Source: Bolinopsis microptera (taxonomy: Eukaryota > Ctenophora > Tentaculata > Lobata > Bolinopsidae). Taken from it: 64,000 nt of DNA. Made by a program: the position numbers and the translations under genes. Where the stretch lies: the NCBI RefSeq assembly GCF_026151205.1, contig NC_087080.1, positions 4,255,096 through 4,319,095 of the forward strand, read 5' to 3'. How positions within the stretch are numbered: position 1 is the stretch's first letter; each line of letters begins with the position of its first letter. A model generated the notes under the pieces. It was given only the letters and a program-made list of their open reading frames with translations. It ran no database searches and was not told the origin of the DNA. Positions 38,086 through 47,347 of this stretch are shown here, piece by piece.

Positions 38086-38997
38086 ATGTCACCCGTCAGA
38101 TCGCCAAAGAAACTACGACTGGACATGCCCGCAGCTTGGCTTTCATCTCGAGGATACGTAAAACTGGCAGTGGAAGGTAACATCGCCGCTGGAAAATCCA
38201 CCTTTCTCAAGCTCATGTCCGAAGAGGGTGGCCTGAAGATGTGCCCTGAACCAGTCATAGACTGGACCAGCATTAAGTTAGACAAGGAGGTTGACCAGGG
38301 AGCAGAGAATAACTGCTAGCGAAGTTCTACGAGGATCCAAAACGTTGGGCTCTCACATTCCAGAACTACGCCCTGTTCAGCCGAGTAAAGAACCAGCCAA
38401 AGTTAGAGTTTGAGGACAAGGGAGTGTATTTGTGTGAGAGGAGTGTGTTTAGTGACAGGTTGGTGTTTGGGAGGAACGGACTGAAGACAAACATCATGAC
38501 ACCTCTGGAGTACAGTCTTTACTGCAAGTGGCACTCTTTCCTCACGGATGATAACTCTGAAACTGACGTGAGTTTCGAAGATTTATTTTGTCTCCTTTTT
38601 GTCTAAGTACTTTTTAAACCTCGATAATATCTTATTTTTCATAAAAGTTTCGTTATTCATACTCTTATCAGGTCCCAAACTAACCTATTATTATTTCGAC
38701 AGGTTGACGGTTTCATCTATCTACGTTGCAGTGCTGAAATCTGTATGAAGCGCCTTGAGACAAGAGCGCGGGCAGAGGAAGATTCCGTTCCCCAGGAATA
38801 TCTGGATCAGATCAACGACCGACACGAGGAGTGGTTTGTCAAGAAAGTGGACGTGCCAGAGAACATCAGCAGGAAACCTACTCTCATCGTCGACTGCTCA
38901 AAGATCTGATTAATGACACTGAGCGACGACAGAAAACGTTGAAAGATGTGCTGGACTTTGCTGCTTTGATCAGTAAACCTAACGTAAGTGGCGGTTA
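38086..38997 (+). pseudogene. Deoxynucleoside kinase paralogue 1, two frameshifts
   Basis: Exons 38086-38567 and 38703-38997. dCK/dNK-type kinases phosphorylate deoxynucleosides in salvage. Visible: P-loop VEGNIAAGKSTF, PEPVIDW, RWALTFQNYA, the YLCERSVFSDRLVF catalytic ERS block, and RCSAEICMKRLETRARAEED (LID arginines). Two single-base deletions break the frame, near 38315 (before LAKFYEDP) and near 38905 (in VDCSK..DLI). Otherwise the protein is well conserved, so either a recent pseudogene or assembly errors. Its single intron matches none of those in paralogue 2, suggesting retroposition followed by intron gain. It lies 302 bp after UCHL5. Confidence 0.8.
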
Positions 38998-39465
38998 GCA
39001 AATCAACTTTGAACTGCAATTTTGACAAACTTTCTACCAACGTGTATTTTCATCTCTTAAGATTTCTGCCAGTTTTTACATCAATCTGTTCCTGAGATTG
39101 AATTTTATTTCTACCAATTTATTCATGTTTATTGAAACCAAAGCTAAATTTATTGATGTTTATAATTTTTCTGCATGTTCTGTTTAATTTGACATCAACT
39201 GATATATAGTGTGACAACAATCTGAAAACCACTGACTGTTTATGTTTTTATTTTATCCTCTTCAAAATAACTGTGTTGTTTTACCATTACCTGTCTTCAT
39301 TTACTGCTTCCCTATTAATGCCCAGGAAATTTCCTTCTGCCGTTCTATGTGAAATACTAACCAATCCCCAATCATAGAATTAATTTCTTCGTTTTTCAGT
39401 ATGGTAGCCATTTGAATTTCAACCAAAAGATGTCCACAACCTAACCCATTTTCATTGTTAGGGTT

Positions 39466-41080
39466 ATGTATTCAGCTCGGAATGGTCCCCTAAAGATCTC
39501 AATAGAGGGTAACATAGCTGCTGGGAAAAGCACATTTCTTCAGTTGGTCAGCAAATATACGGACCTCAAAACCTTCCAGGTTTGTCCTTGATTGTTTTTT
39601 GGTAACATTTTAAAGTTTATCACGTAGAAAAAAAGCTGTATAAATGCATATCAATATCATGATGAACTGACTTGTATTGCCATCAAAACTTTTAACAAAA
39701 CATAACTTTGATCTTATTCTACTCCGGTATCGACTATCGCTGTCATATAGCAATGATTCCAATAATTCCAGTTTCTGCCTGGCAGGAGCCTGTCTGCGAT
39801 TGGACCCACGTCCCTCTCGAAGCAGAATGCGACCCCAAGGCTCACAGCAATCTCCTGGAAAACTTCTATTTGAATCCTTCTAGATGGGGCCTGACGTTTC
39901 AGCAGTTTGTTATTTTCAGCCGGGTAAAGGGTTTTTACGAGGACAAAGAGAATAACTGTCATGACGGGTAAGTGGGACCGTTTTAACTGTGACTTGTGGT
40001 CGCTTCAGTAAAACAGAATGTGATATTTCGTCATATCTCTGAACATAAGAGCGTAAATAAAGGATCTGCATATTGCCCTCGTGTTTCTTATGGCACTAGG
40101 TTTCATACCTTTTCAACATTTTATTCCCCTCACAAATCTAAAACCCCTGATTGTAATCACCACCCACTAAACCCAACTATTTCTCAGATCATTCCTGACA
40201 GAGAGGTCAGTTTGGGGTGACAGACTGGTATTCGCCCGGAATCTGTACAAGCAAGGAGTAATATCAGATTTAGAGTACTCGCTCTACTGTCACCAGCACT
40301 CCTTCTCCTTGGAACGGTGCCCCGATGCTTGTCCTGATGCTATTTTATACCTCAAAACATCTCCGGAGATTTGTTTGGAGAGGCTCCAGCTTAGAGGCAG
40401 AAGGTAAATATTTATATGATTGCCACGAGTTCATTTCTTTATTCGGATCTTATCTGAACATAATACAGGCCAGTCCCGTCGAACGGCAAAATAATCATAA
40501 AATGAACGAACCGGCCGACTTCATGTTGCACATGTCATATTTTTAATAATAACAACACTCCGCTGTCTGTGTTCTGACTGAACTCTGGGTGTGTTTCCTT
40601 GACAACTGACCAGTTACCATGACAACTCGTTTCAGTGAGGAGACAAGCGTTACTCTAGAGTACCTTCAACAGATTCATGATAGACACGAAGAGTGGCTCA
40701 TCCAGAAATCTGTCAACATCCCTCCTAGGTTAGCATTTTACTTCGCATTTCTTTATTGCTTTGACATGCTTTTGAAACAGCCTTGGTGCCAATTAGGCAC
40801 CAAGCTAAGAGACATCAGCTATACTAATAGACATGGCTCCATAACTTGAATATTCAGCATCGCTGTTTAACTTGGAGCCATGTAACACTAACATTTGTGT
40901 CTCAATTCAAATAGCCGTGGAGTGTATCAATAATAATCCAAGTTATGTTTCAGCCTGTCTAAAGTACCTGTGCTAGTGGTGGACTGTTCCAAAAACCTCA
41001 TCAAAGACGATCTGTACAGAGAAGAAGTGTTGGAGAAACTGAAGAGTTTCACCAAATCACTCCAGAATCATGAACAGTAG
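39466..41080 (+). CDS. Deoxynucleoside kinase (dCK/dNK family), intact
   Basis: Exons 39466-39579, 39786-39967, 40188-40402, 40636-40728, 40954-41080 (243 aa). Transfers phosphate to deoxynucleosides. Visible: P-loop IEGNIAAGKSTFLQLV, EPVCDW (substrate Glu), SRWGLTFQQFVIFSRVK, FLTERSVWGDRLVFA (ERS), LYLKTSPEICLERLQLRGR (LID Arg), and IHDRHEEWLIQ. Complete and in frame. Tandem to paralogue 1. An H/ACA-like RNA lies in intron 2 and another in intron 4. dCK, dGK and insect multisubstrate dNK cannot be told apart from these motifs. Confidence 0.92.
39995..40121 (+). ncRNA. H/ACA-like snoRNA, family R2, dNK intron 2
   Basis: Copy of the UCHL5 intron-3 element: 5' stem from CGCTTC (40001-40006) with AGAGCG, hinge AAATAA (40055-40060), ACA 40116-40118. 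The 3' two-thirds is nearly identical to 35752-35845. The 5' hairpin interior has diverged. Confidence 0.55.
40775..40890 (+). ncRNA. H/ACA-like snoRNA, dNK intron 4
   Basis: 5' hairpin CTTGGTGCC/GGCACCAAG (40782-40804), hinge ATACTA (40821-40826), 3' hairpin with perfect base ATGGCTCC/GGAGCCAT (40833-40882) and an inner CAGC/GCTG stem, then ACA at 40885-40887. Single copy in the window; target not determined. Confidence 0.6.
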
Positions 41081-41598
41081 TGTTTTAAGTAAGTGACGTC
41101 ACCGTAGCTATAGTGACAACCTGTTGACCCATGGACGTTTCTATGACGACATGACGTCATTTTATCAGTAATGTTTTATTTTAAATCTTCAAGTTGATTT
41201 TTAACGTATTTCATAACATTTTTACCTTTTTATGTCTTATCTAACTACTGATTAAATTAAGTTTTAATATCTATTCTGTATCTCCGAGTAAAAATAAAAA
41301 TATATCAATATTCCGTGTTTCTCACTCAGTCTCTTACAATCAATATTGGCCTTTTCGAAGCTGGGACAAGGCTACATTCTTGTTCCAGTCAAAAAAGAGC
41401 CTAGAAAAAGTTGTTCTCTACAAGGTCACGTATTGCTATTTTGGCATTACGTATCACCCAAGAGACGCACAGGTCTTACTGTCATGAGTTAATCTTGTTT
41501 TTAGATGGCATAATCTCCAAACCTTTTAAGGCTCGTAGACCTTCGCTCTGATGTTTCATGCGTTCATTTTAATGTAACTAACCATTTTAACCCCTTAG
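41081..41598. other. dNK 3' UTR and intergenic
   Basis: AATAAA at 41293-41298 is a likely poly(A) signal for dNK paralogue 2. A pyrimidine-rich stretch ending CCCCTTAG at about 41599 precedes the first recognised exon of snoRNA host gene 1. No ORF of note. Confidence 0.45.
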
Positions 41599-41869
41599 CA
41601 CAGCAATGGATAGCCTGGCTCGAGTGGACATGAACACAACGTATATGGAAAACATTCCCGCAGACACGGAAAACATTCCCGCAGACACAAATATCTCCCA
41701 CACAAAGAAGGTTAGTAGTTTTCTTTGTAAAGTTACTTCTCCCTTGTGCACACTCGCGACGAAAAGCTCTTATCTTTTGTTTAAGACTGCAATAAGAGGT
41801 TGTGCTACTTGACTATTAGTGGCTTGGAGGGGGGCGGGGTCGAGTTTTACCCTTGCACCAGTATAGCCA

Positions 41870-41940
41870 CCTCACATGATGACATGTTCTGGAAATTTCC
41901 ATGAAATGCTCCCAACTTATGTGCTGAATAACTGACGTTT
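41870..41940 (+). ncRNA. Box C/D snoRNA candidate, host 1 intron 1
   Basis: C box ATGATGA (41876-41882) and D box CTGA (41924-41927 or 41932-41935), C'-like CATGAAAT between. No strong terminal stem. Target unknown. Confidence 0.55.
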
Positions 41941-42033
41941 GAATTTTTCAGATTCGGTGAAAACTAAAGTCTCCGATATAATAGGTGAGTCTGGGTCTTA
42001 TCTTCTAGCTTGAATATTTAAGATTACGTCTTG

Positions 42034-42172
42034 TCGGCAAGAACGATTATTTGTTGGATTGTTTCAATGAATTTTGCACTCTTGTCAGAATACCTCACGA
42101 GGCTGTTCCCTGATGATGTTCTGAATTTTCTGTTTTTGCATCGTCTGCTTTATCATCTTTTGCCTCACAGCA
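42034..42172 (+). ncRNA. H/ACA snoRNA, host 1 intron 2
   Basis: 5' hairpin base GGCAAGA (42036-42042)/TCTTGTC (42080-42086), hinge AGAATA (42087-42092) directly after, 3' hairpin base GAGGC (42099-42103)/GCCTC (42162-42166), ACA at 42167-42169. The only H/ACA RNA I see in this otherwise C/D host. Confidence 0.65.
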
Positions 42173-42342
42173 TGATCTTGAAGTTGAAACGAGAATAATT
42201 TGATTTTTGTCTGGCTCTCCGCTAAAATACGTCTTCACGTTTCAGAAGCAGGCGATACAAGATTTGAAGTTTGAACAAGCGGACGAGATAAGGCAATTAT
42301 TGTGGTAGGTCATCCTTATCATAATAGATTTCGATACTATTT

Positions 42343-42417
42343 ATTACAATGATGACTAAAATAACTTTCGTTCTACTGTATGAACCCTGGAGAAAATCCA
42401 ATGTCGCTCTGATAAAC
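42343..42417 (+). ncRNA. U59/snR54-like box C/D snoRNA, host 1 intron 3
   Basis: C ATGATGA (42349-42355), D CTGA (42409-42412). Before the internal CTGT/GTATGAA (D'/C') lies ACTTTCGTTCT, an 11-nt perfect complement to conserved 18S AGAACGAAAGT, the site guided by human U59 and yeast snR54. The D guide AATGTCGCT also complements conserved large-subunit AGCGACATT. Related copies fill host gene 2. Confidence 0.85.
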
Positions 42418-42580
42418 TCTAGCATTATTGAAATCCGTCTCTAACTAAATTTCAACTAACCTACTTATTTTTACAGGTATCCTTGATCCGCACATTTCGC
42501 CGGAGTACATTTTTGTTGGATGTTGGAGATTTATGATTAGGTAAGAATAATTTGATTTGAATCGTTCCATTTTACTCTTA

Positions 42581-42646
42581 AGTACGTGATGTGCCCATTT
42601 AGTTTAAACTGAAAGACCGTGATTACTTGCATAAATCTGAATATGT
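42581..42646 (+). ncRNA. Box C/D snoRNA candidate, host 1 intron 4
   Basis: C-like GTGATGT (42586-42592), D' CTGA (42609-42612), C'-like CGTGATTA, D CTGA (42637-42640). Four boxes in order within 55 nt; target unknown. Confidence 0.6.
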
Positions 42647-42855
42647 GGCGAAATAGAGGGCTTTTCACTGTCAAAACGGATTTTAATGCAACCAATTTCA
42701 GGTTGAACCGAGTATTTTGAATCAGTAGAACGCTCGCTTAAGTTCGGAGGGATTTCTCTCTGAGTGATTCTAAGTTACCACTCGATCCTGACCCTGATGA
42801 CTGATGTTTTGCGAGGTTGGTAAAAACACTTAATTTATACAGCGTTGTTCCGATT

Positions 42856-42923
42856 CTAACTTGATGATAAGTCTTAACTTCTAGAAAGACCGTGAAGACT
42901 TCATCTTTACTCACCTGAATGAG
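42856..42923 (+). ncRNA. Box C/D snoRNA candidate, host 1 intron 5
   Basis: C TTGATGA (42861-42867), C'-like CGTGAAGA, D CTGA (42915-42918). The host exon just upstream (from 42702) has an unclear 3' end. Confidence 0.5.
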
Positions 42924-43453
42924 CAATATAATATGTTCTCCAGGAGTCTTGCTTGTTTTACGTCTTAAATTTCTGTTTTTCAGGCATCCCTGACTCTTCT
43001 CAAGACTATGGGGGACAAAACACCTTACATCCCTACTTACACGAGGTATATTTCTAAACTATGTAACAATAGCAATAAACTGGTTATTTAGCCGCTGCTA
43101 CTTCATTTCACTTAGTGATCACCCATTTGGTCACCGAGCTGTATAAGCTAGCCACACAGACTGAGCCAAGGATCCAGACTCTTCAAATACTGTGGACTGT
43201 TCTGTTCTATCTTGGCTTGACATTTATTCCTAGACTGGTATGTTCATTTACCAGGTATATTTACCGGGTCACCCACGACGATTTTGAGAATAACTTTGTC
43301 TGACGGGTATTACTCTCAGATTTCGAAAGCAAAGCCATTGGTTAGAATCGAGTGATATCATTGGCTAGCCACAAAGTACGGATACTGGCATGGTGGTTGT
43401 CGGGTAGGTGCTTAATTTTGTTATTTAATGCACCAAATGCAAATATCGCACAA

Positions 43454-43537
43454 CTAAAATGATGACAAATATAAATTCTGAGAACTGTACTCACACTACG
43501 GTTCGCCATGTGATTGTATTCTGCAATACTGACTGTC
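43454..43537 (+). ncRNA. Box C/D snoRNA, host 1
   Basis: C ATGATGA (43459-43465), D' CTGA after AAATATAAATT, C'-like TGTGATTG, D CTGA (43529-43532). Target not recognised. Confidence 0.65.
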
Positions 43538-43692
43538 AGTATCTCAGCTGATCGTTAATTGGTTCGCCTTACTTACCTCTAATCAAAATTACATTCCAGG
43601 TTTTCCTAAGATTTGCTGGGTACATGACTGAAGAAGGAAGCTCAAACGTGTAAGTTAATTTTATGACTAATTCGTAGCTCATTCGTATTCTA

Positions 43693-43810
43693 TTGAAATG
43701 ATGACTCTGAAGGCATTTGTTTGAGAGCTCTTTTTGACACTAAATTAACCGAGTTTTTCGGCCGGTTTTATGTCGCAGAGTTCGCAGGATATCAACCCAA
43801 TCTGATTATT
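43693..43810 (+). ncRNA. Long box C/D snoRNA candidate, host 1
   Basis: C ATGATGA (43698-43704) and D CTGA (43802-43805) with about 97 nt between, longer than most. The boundaries are the least certain of the set. Confidence 0.5.
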
Positions 43811-44002
43811 TACATTGTTAAGGTGAATAAATTGAGTGAAATCAAGTTAATAAAACGTAACCACTTTAGGTTACAAGGTTGTGAAGAATAAGATGAAGTC
43901 CTAGTTGAACAGAATCTCGAGAAGGCACAGGGCGAAATGTGATCGCTTTTATCTTAAGGTAAATTCAACGATCATTTTTATTGATTACTTCTAGCTGTTT
44001 AA

Positions 44003-44072
44003 TATATATGATGAAATTATGAGGCTGTTTTTGAGAATTTCGTGATGTCAAACCAACTCTTTTCTGACAAAA
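44003..44072 (+). ncRNA. Box C/D snoRNA family A, copy 1
   Basis: C ATGATGA (44008-44014), D' TTGA, C' GTGATGT, D CTGA (44064-44067). The guides GAGGCTGTTT and CAAACCAACTCTTTT are kept in three copies. Target not recognised. Confidence 0.75.
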
Positions 44073-44229
44073 GTTTGCGCCGATTTGGTAGAAAGATTAT
44101 TAATAAAATTGGTAATGAAAACGTGTCATATCTTTCAGAATTTAGACAATCAGATGCAGCGGGGAAGATATTCAACATCATATTTCGGTAAATACGACGA
44201 GTTTAATTGATTTAACTGTTTTTGCTTTG

Positions 44230-44298
44230 TATATATGATGAAATTATGAGGCTGTTTTTGAGAAATCGTGATGTCAAACCAACTCTATTCTGATAAAT
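44230..44298 (+). ncRNA. Box C/D snoRNA family A, copy 2
   Basis: C 44235-44241, D 44290-44293. Nearly identical to copy 1, in the next intron but one exon away, implying local duplication. Confidence 0.75.
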
Positions 44299-44532
44299 GT
44301 CACACTAATAATAAGATTATAGAATTTCCAAAATATTTATGAAACTAAATCATATCTTTCAGATGACCCAGATCAGACATTAATACATGTTGCAAATATG
44401 ACCGTTGATCAGAACTAACAACGTGAAAATGTCAACTGACCCAGTTAACTTTTATACCTACCTGGGGGAAAAAGATAAAGGTATGTTGATCTACATATTC
44501 GTTTGAAATGATCACGTCACTGCATTTTCTCT

Positions 44533-44630
44533 TCATGATTATGATGACGCAAAAGGCCGAAGATTAGCTGCCCAACGTTGTGCGCGATGATCTACTACAA
44601 CCCAAGCGAATTATTATTTCTGATATCATG
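44533..44630 (+). ncRNA. Box C/D snoRNA family B, copy 1 (intact)
   Basis: Perfect 6-bp terminal stem CATGAT/ATCATG brackets C ATGATGA (44541-44547) and D CTGA (44620-44623); C'-like GCGATGATC inside. A second copy at 46.05 kb is split by a transposable element. Confidence 0.8.
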
Positions 44631-44779
44631 ACTAGGAAATCAACTAACAACTTGAGAAAAATAGCACCATCCTTAATTTAGATTATTTTCAGTGTTCTTG
44701 GAAAAGGAAGCGACAGGCTGACTGTAACTTTCAGGTGAGAATTTCTTAATATTCCGGTTTACCTTTAAGTAACTGAATT

Positions 44780-44849
44780 TTAAAATGATGAATAAACTCT
44801 GCGTTATCGATGTGAAAACTCATGATCCCAACTAGCGTTACTGATCCTT
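44780..44849 (+). ncRNA. Box C/D snoRNA family C, copy 1
   Basis: C ATGATGA (44785-44791), C' CGATGTGA, D CTGA (44841-44844) preceded by guide CCAACTAGCGTTA. Three copies in this host; target not recognised. Confidence 0.75.
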
Positions 44850-45046
44850 TCATTGATAACTCCTCTCACTGAGAAATCGACCGAGAGATCCTTAAATCTA
44901 CGATTACTTCAGGTCAATCTACCAGCTGTAATCTACTAGCTGACAATAAAGTCCCTGGAATATTGGAATAACTTATGTGGTAAGTAAGAAGTGTAGACTC
45001 CGCATTTATTACATTTAATTAATTACAATTAATTGTAACTTTTCCT

Positions 45047-45112
45047 TTTGTATGATGATATTATGACGGGCGGACTGAAGATTCGTGTCGATTCGTCTCT
45101 TAACTGACTTAT
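45047..45112 (+). ncRNA. U43/snR70-like box C/D snoRNA, copy 1
   Basis: C ATGATGA (45052-45058), D' CTGA, D CTGA (45104-45107). The D' guide GACGGGCGGA pairs with the universally conserved 18S decoding-region CCGCCCGTC, the site methylated under U43 (yeast snR70). Human U43 carries the same guide core. Confidence 0.88.
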
Positions 45113-45345
45113 AAAACCCACTAAAGTATTAATTCAAGTTAATTCGAAAATGTTTTATATTATCATGAAGTGACTTTTCAGCTTGGAGTGACCAGTGGTA
45201 CTTATAGAAAACTACGTTTACTTAAGCCCAGAGGACGATTTCCAGATTGCACAATACTAGTCAATGTGATAACATTGCTGGTAGGTTAGTTTTAAAGTGT
45301 TCAGGATAATTAATTTAATATTTAACATTTCTCCCATCAGTTTTA

Positions 45346-45411
45346 TTTGTATGATGATATTCAGACGGGCGGACTGAAGATTCGTGTCGATTCGTCTCTT
45401 TACTGACTTAA
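45346..45411 (+). ncRNA. U43/snR70-like box C/D snoRNA, copy 2
   Basis: C 45351-45357, D 45403-45406, same GACGGGCGGA guide. Next intron after copy 1. Confidence 0.88.
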
Positions 45412-45582
45412 CAATTATAAACCTATTTATTCAAATCAATTCAAGATTTGATTTGATTTCTAATGACGTCACGCTTCAGCTCGCAGTGACCCTCTTACTT
45501 AGTGCCAGACAAGCAGGTCCATCACAAAGGAAATTATCTGATACTATCGGTAAATACTAGCTCGTTATAAATTACTCTAGTT

Positions 45583-45652
45583 CAGGGTGTCCAGGGACAT
45601 CAGATTTCATACATTTCATAGATTTCATTTTCAAAATCACCTGGACACCCTG
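45583..45652. mobile_element. Tiny TIR element in host 1 intron
   Basis: 70 bp with 13-bp terminal inverted repeats CAGGGTGTCCAGG/CCTGGACACCCTG, hAT-like. The flanks CTCTAGTT and TTCTTGTT match at 6 of 8 bases, perhaps a decayed 8-bp duplication. Confidence 0.7.
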
Positions 45653-45688
45653 TTCTTGTTACTTGTAACAAAAACACTTTTAGCTGTT

Positions 45689-45757
45689 TATATATGATGA
45701 AATTATGAGGCTGTTTTTGAAACTTCGTGATGTCAAACCAACTCTTTTCTGATAAAG
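45689..45757 (+). ncRNA. Box C/D snoRNA family A, copy 3
   Basis: C 45694-45700, D 45749-45752, TTTAT/ATAAA terminal pairing. Same intron as the 70-bp TIR element but not disrupted by it. Confidence 0.75.
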
Positions 45758-46049
45758 GTTTTTTAGATAATGGAATTATTGGCTCACGAAACCGTTTATA
45801 AAAACCTTTTTATCTTTTAGATTAAAACAGATTGGTCCAATCAGAGCTGAGGGTACACCCCTACAACACAGTTCGGCTTTCTTCCAGCTAAGTCGGAGAA
45901 TTGAAGAAAGCGAAAGGATTGTTACCATAGTCCTTAGCTATCAGGTTAGTTTTTTTTGTTTTTTTCAGGTTTCCCCACAAAGCTAAGGTATGTTGATCTA
46001 CAAATTCGTTCGAAATGATCATGTAGGTTATGTCACTGCATATTATTTT

Positions 46050-46609
46050 CATGATTATGATGACGCAAAAGGCCGAAGATTAGCTGCCCAACGTTGTGCG
46101 GGGGGGGGGGGGGGGGGGGGGGGGGGGTCCAAGGGGAACTTTGGGGAACTTTGGGAAAGTCCCCCAAGATTTCTGAAGTTCCCCAAAAAAAAGTTCCCCA
46201 AAACTCCCCAAAGTTCCCCAAAATTATTCAAAATTATTCAAAATTATTCAAAATTTCTCTAATATACATTAATACCCATTAATGTTAACATGTATGTTAT
46301 CATAAGGTATAATCTTAACTTACTTGTTGATACTTGCAGCATGATAATTTTTTTGGCATGATAATTTTTTTGGGGAACTTTGGGGAATTTTGGGGAACTT
46401 TCTGAAGTTCCCCAAAAAAAAGTTCCCCAAAATTCCCCAAAATTATTTGTTTCATTGATAATTTTTTGGGGAACTTTGGGAAAGTCCCCCAGGTTTCCTG
46501 AAGTTCCCCAAAAAAAAGTTCCCCAAAACTCCCCAAAGTTCCCCTTGGACCCCCCCCTGTGCGCGATGATCTACTACAACCCAAGCGAATTATTATTTCT
46601 GATATCATG
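46050..46609 (+). pseudogene. Box C/D snoRNA family B, copy 2, split by a fold-back insertion
   Basis: The 5' part (CATGAT stem, C ATGATGA 46057-46063) matches copy 1 up to the TGTGC at 46095-46099. The 3' part resumes at TGTGC 46558-46562 and runs to D CTGA (46599-46602) and ATCATG (46604-46609). A 458-bp element lies between. Both halves are otherwise almost identical to copy 1, so the break is recent and this copy is presumably dead. Confidence 0.88.
46100..46557. mobile_element. G/C-capped fold-back element
   Basis: 458 bp flanked by a 5-bp duplication TGTGC. It starts with about 28 G then TCCAAGGGGAACTTTGGGGA and ends with the inverse then seven C. The arms consist of iterated GGGGAACTTT/AAAGTTCCCC units in palindromic order around an AT-rich centre. 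No ORF of its own. Length of the G run may be an assembly estimate. Confidence 0.85.
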
Positions 46610-46758
46610 ACTAGGAAATCAACTAACAACTTGAGAAAAATAGCACCATCCTTAATTTAGATTATTTTCAGTGTTCTTGGAAAAGGAAGCGACAGGCTGA
46701 CTGTAACTTTCAGGTGAGAATTTCTTAATATTCCGGTTTACCTTTAAGTAACTGAATT

Positions 46759-46828
46759 TTAAAATGATGAATAAACTCTGCGTTATCGATGTGAAAACTC
46801 ATGATCCCAACTAGCGTTACTGATCCTT
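46759..46828 (+). ncRNA. Box C/D snoRNA family C, copy 2
   Basis: C 46764-46770, D 46820-46823. Part of a duplicated block (family B, exon, family C) that matches 44.5-44.9 kb almost base for base. Confidence 0.75.
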
Positions 46829-47038
46829 TCACTGATAACTCTTCTCACTGAGAAATCGACCGAGAGATCCTTAAATCTACGATCATTTCAGGCCATTGAA
46901 AGAGGAAAATATTGCACAAAATATACCACAGTCCAATGTCTATGCAACAACGCGAGTGGTAACTGGTAAGTCAGATTCGATTTCAGTATTGTATTCCGTA
47001 TAATGTACGACATTCTACATTATTCCAGATCAGTTTTA

Positions 47039-47104
47039 TTTGTATGATGATATTATGACGGGCGGACTGAAGATTCGTGTCGATTCGTCTCTTTACTGAC
47101 TTAT
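47039..47104 (+). ncRNA. U43/snR70-like box C/D snoRNA, copy 3
   Basis: C 47044-47050, D 47096-47099, guide GACGGGCGGA intact. Confidence 0.88.
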
Positions 47105-47277
47105 AAAACCCACTAAAGTATTAATTCAAGTATTGCCTTCGAATTATATTTACAATGACCTAATGTTTCAGTACGGAATGGCATGTGCTGCTCTGCACCA
47201 TGGACCTCAAAGACCCAAGTGTGACAGGAACAGGTAAGACAGATTATAATAAATTGAAGCCTCTTTCTAGGCAAGAC

Positions 47278-47347
47278 ATTGTATGATGAATAAACTCTGC
47301 GTTATCGATGTGAACACTCATGATCCCAACTAGCGTTACTGACTCAA
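47278..47347 (+). ncRNA. Box C/D snoRNA family C, copy 3
   Basis: C 47283-47289, D 47339-47342, same two guide regions as copies 1 and 2. Confidence 0.75.

Noticed and set aside
43238-43254. Apparent GT..AG introns of 17 bp (here) and 24 bp (45945-45968) in host gene 1
   Set aside because: Too short to be spliced; treated as exon sequence.
46100-46127. G28 run considered as an assembly gap filler
   Set aside because: It is part of a structured insertion with matching C-rich inverse end and a target duplication; only its exact length is doubtful.
46030-46629. Long open frames rich in Gly/Pro/Lys around the G-capped element
   Set aside because: They arise from translating the GGGGAACTTT iterations and G run; not genes.
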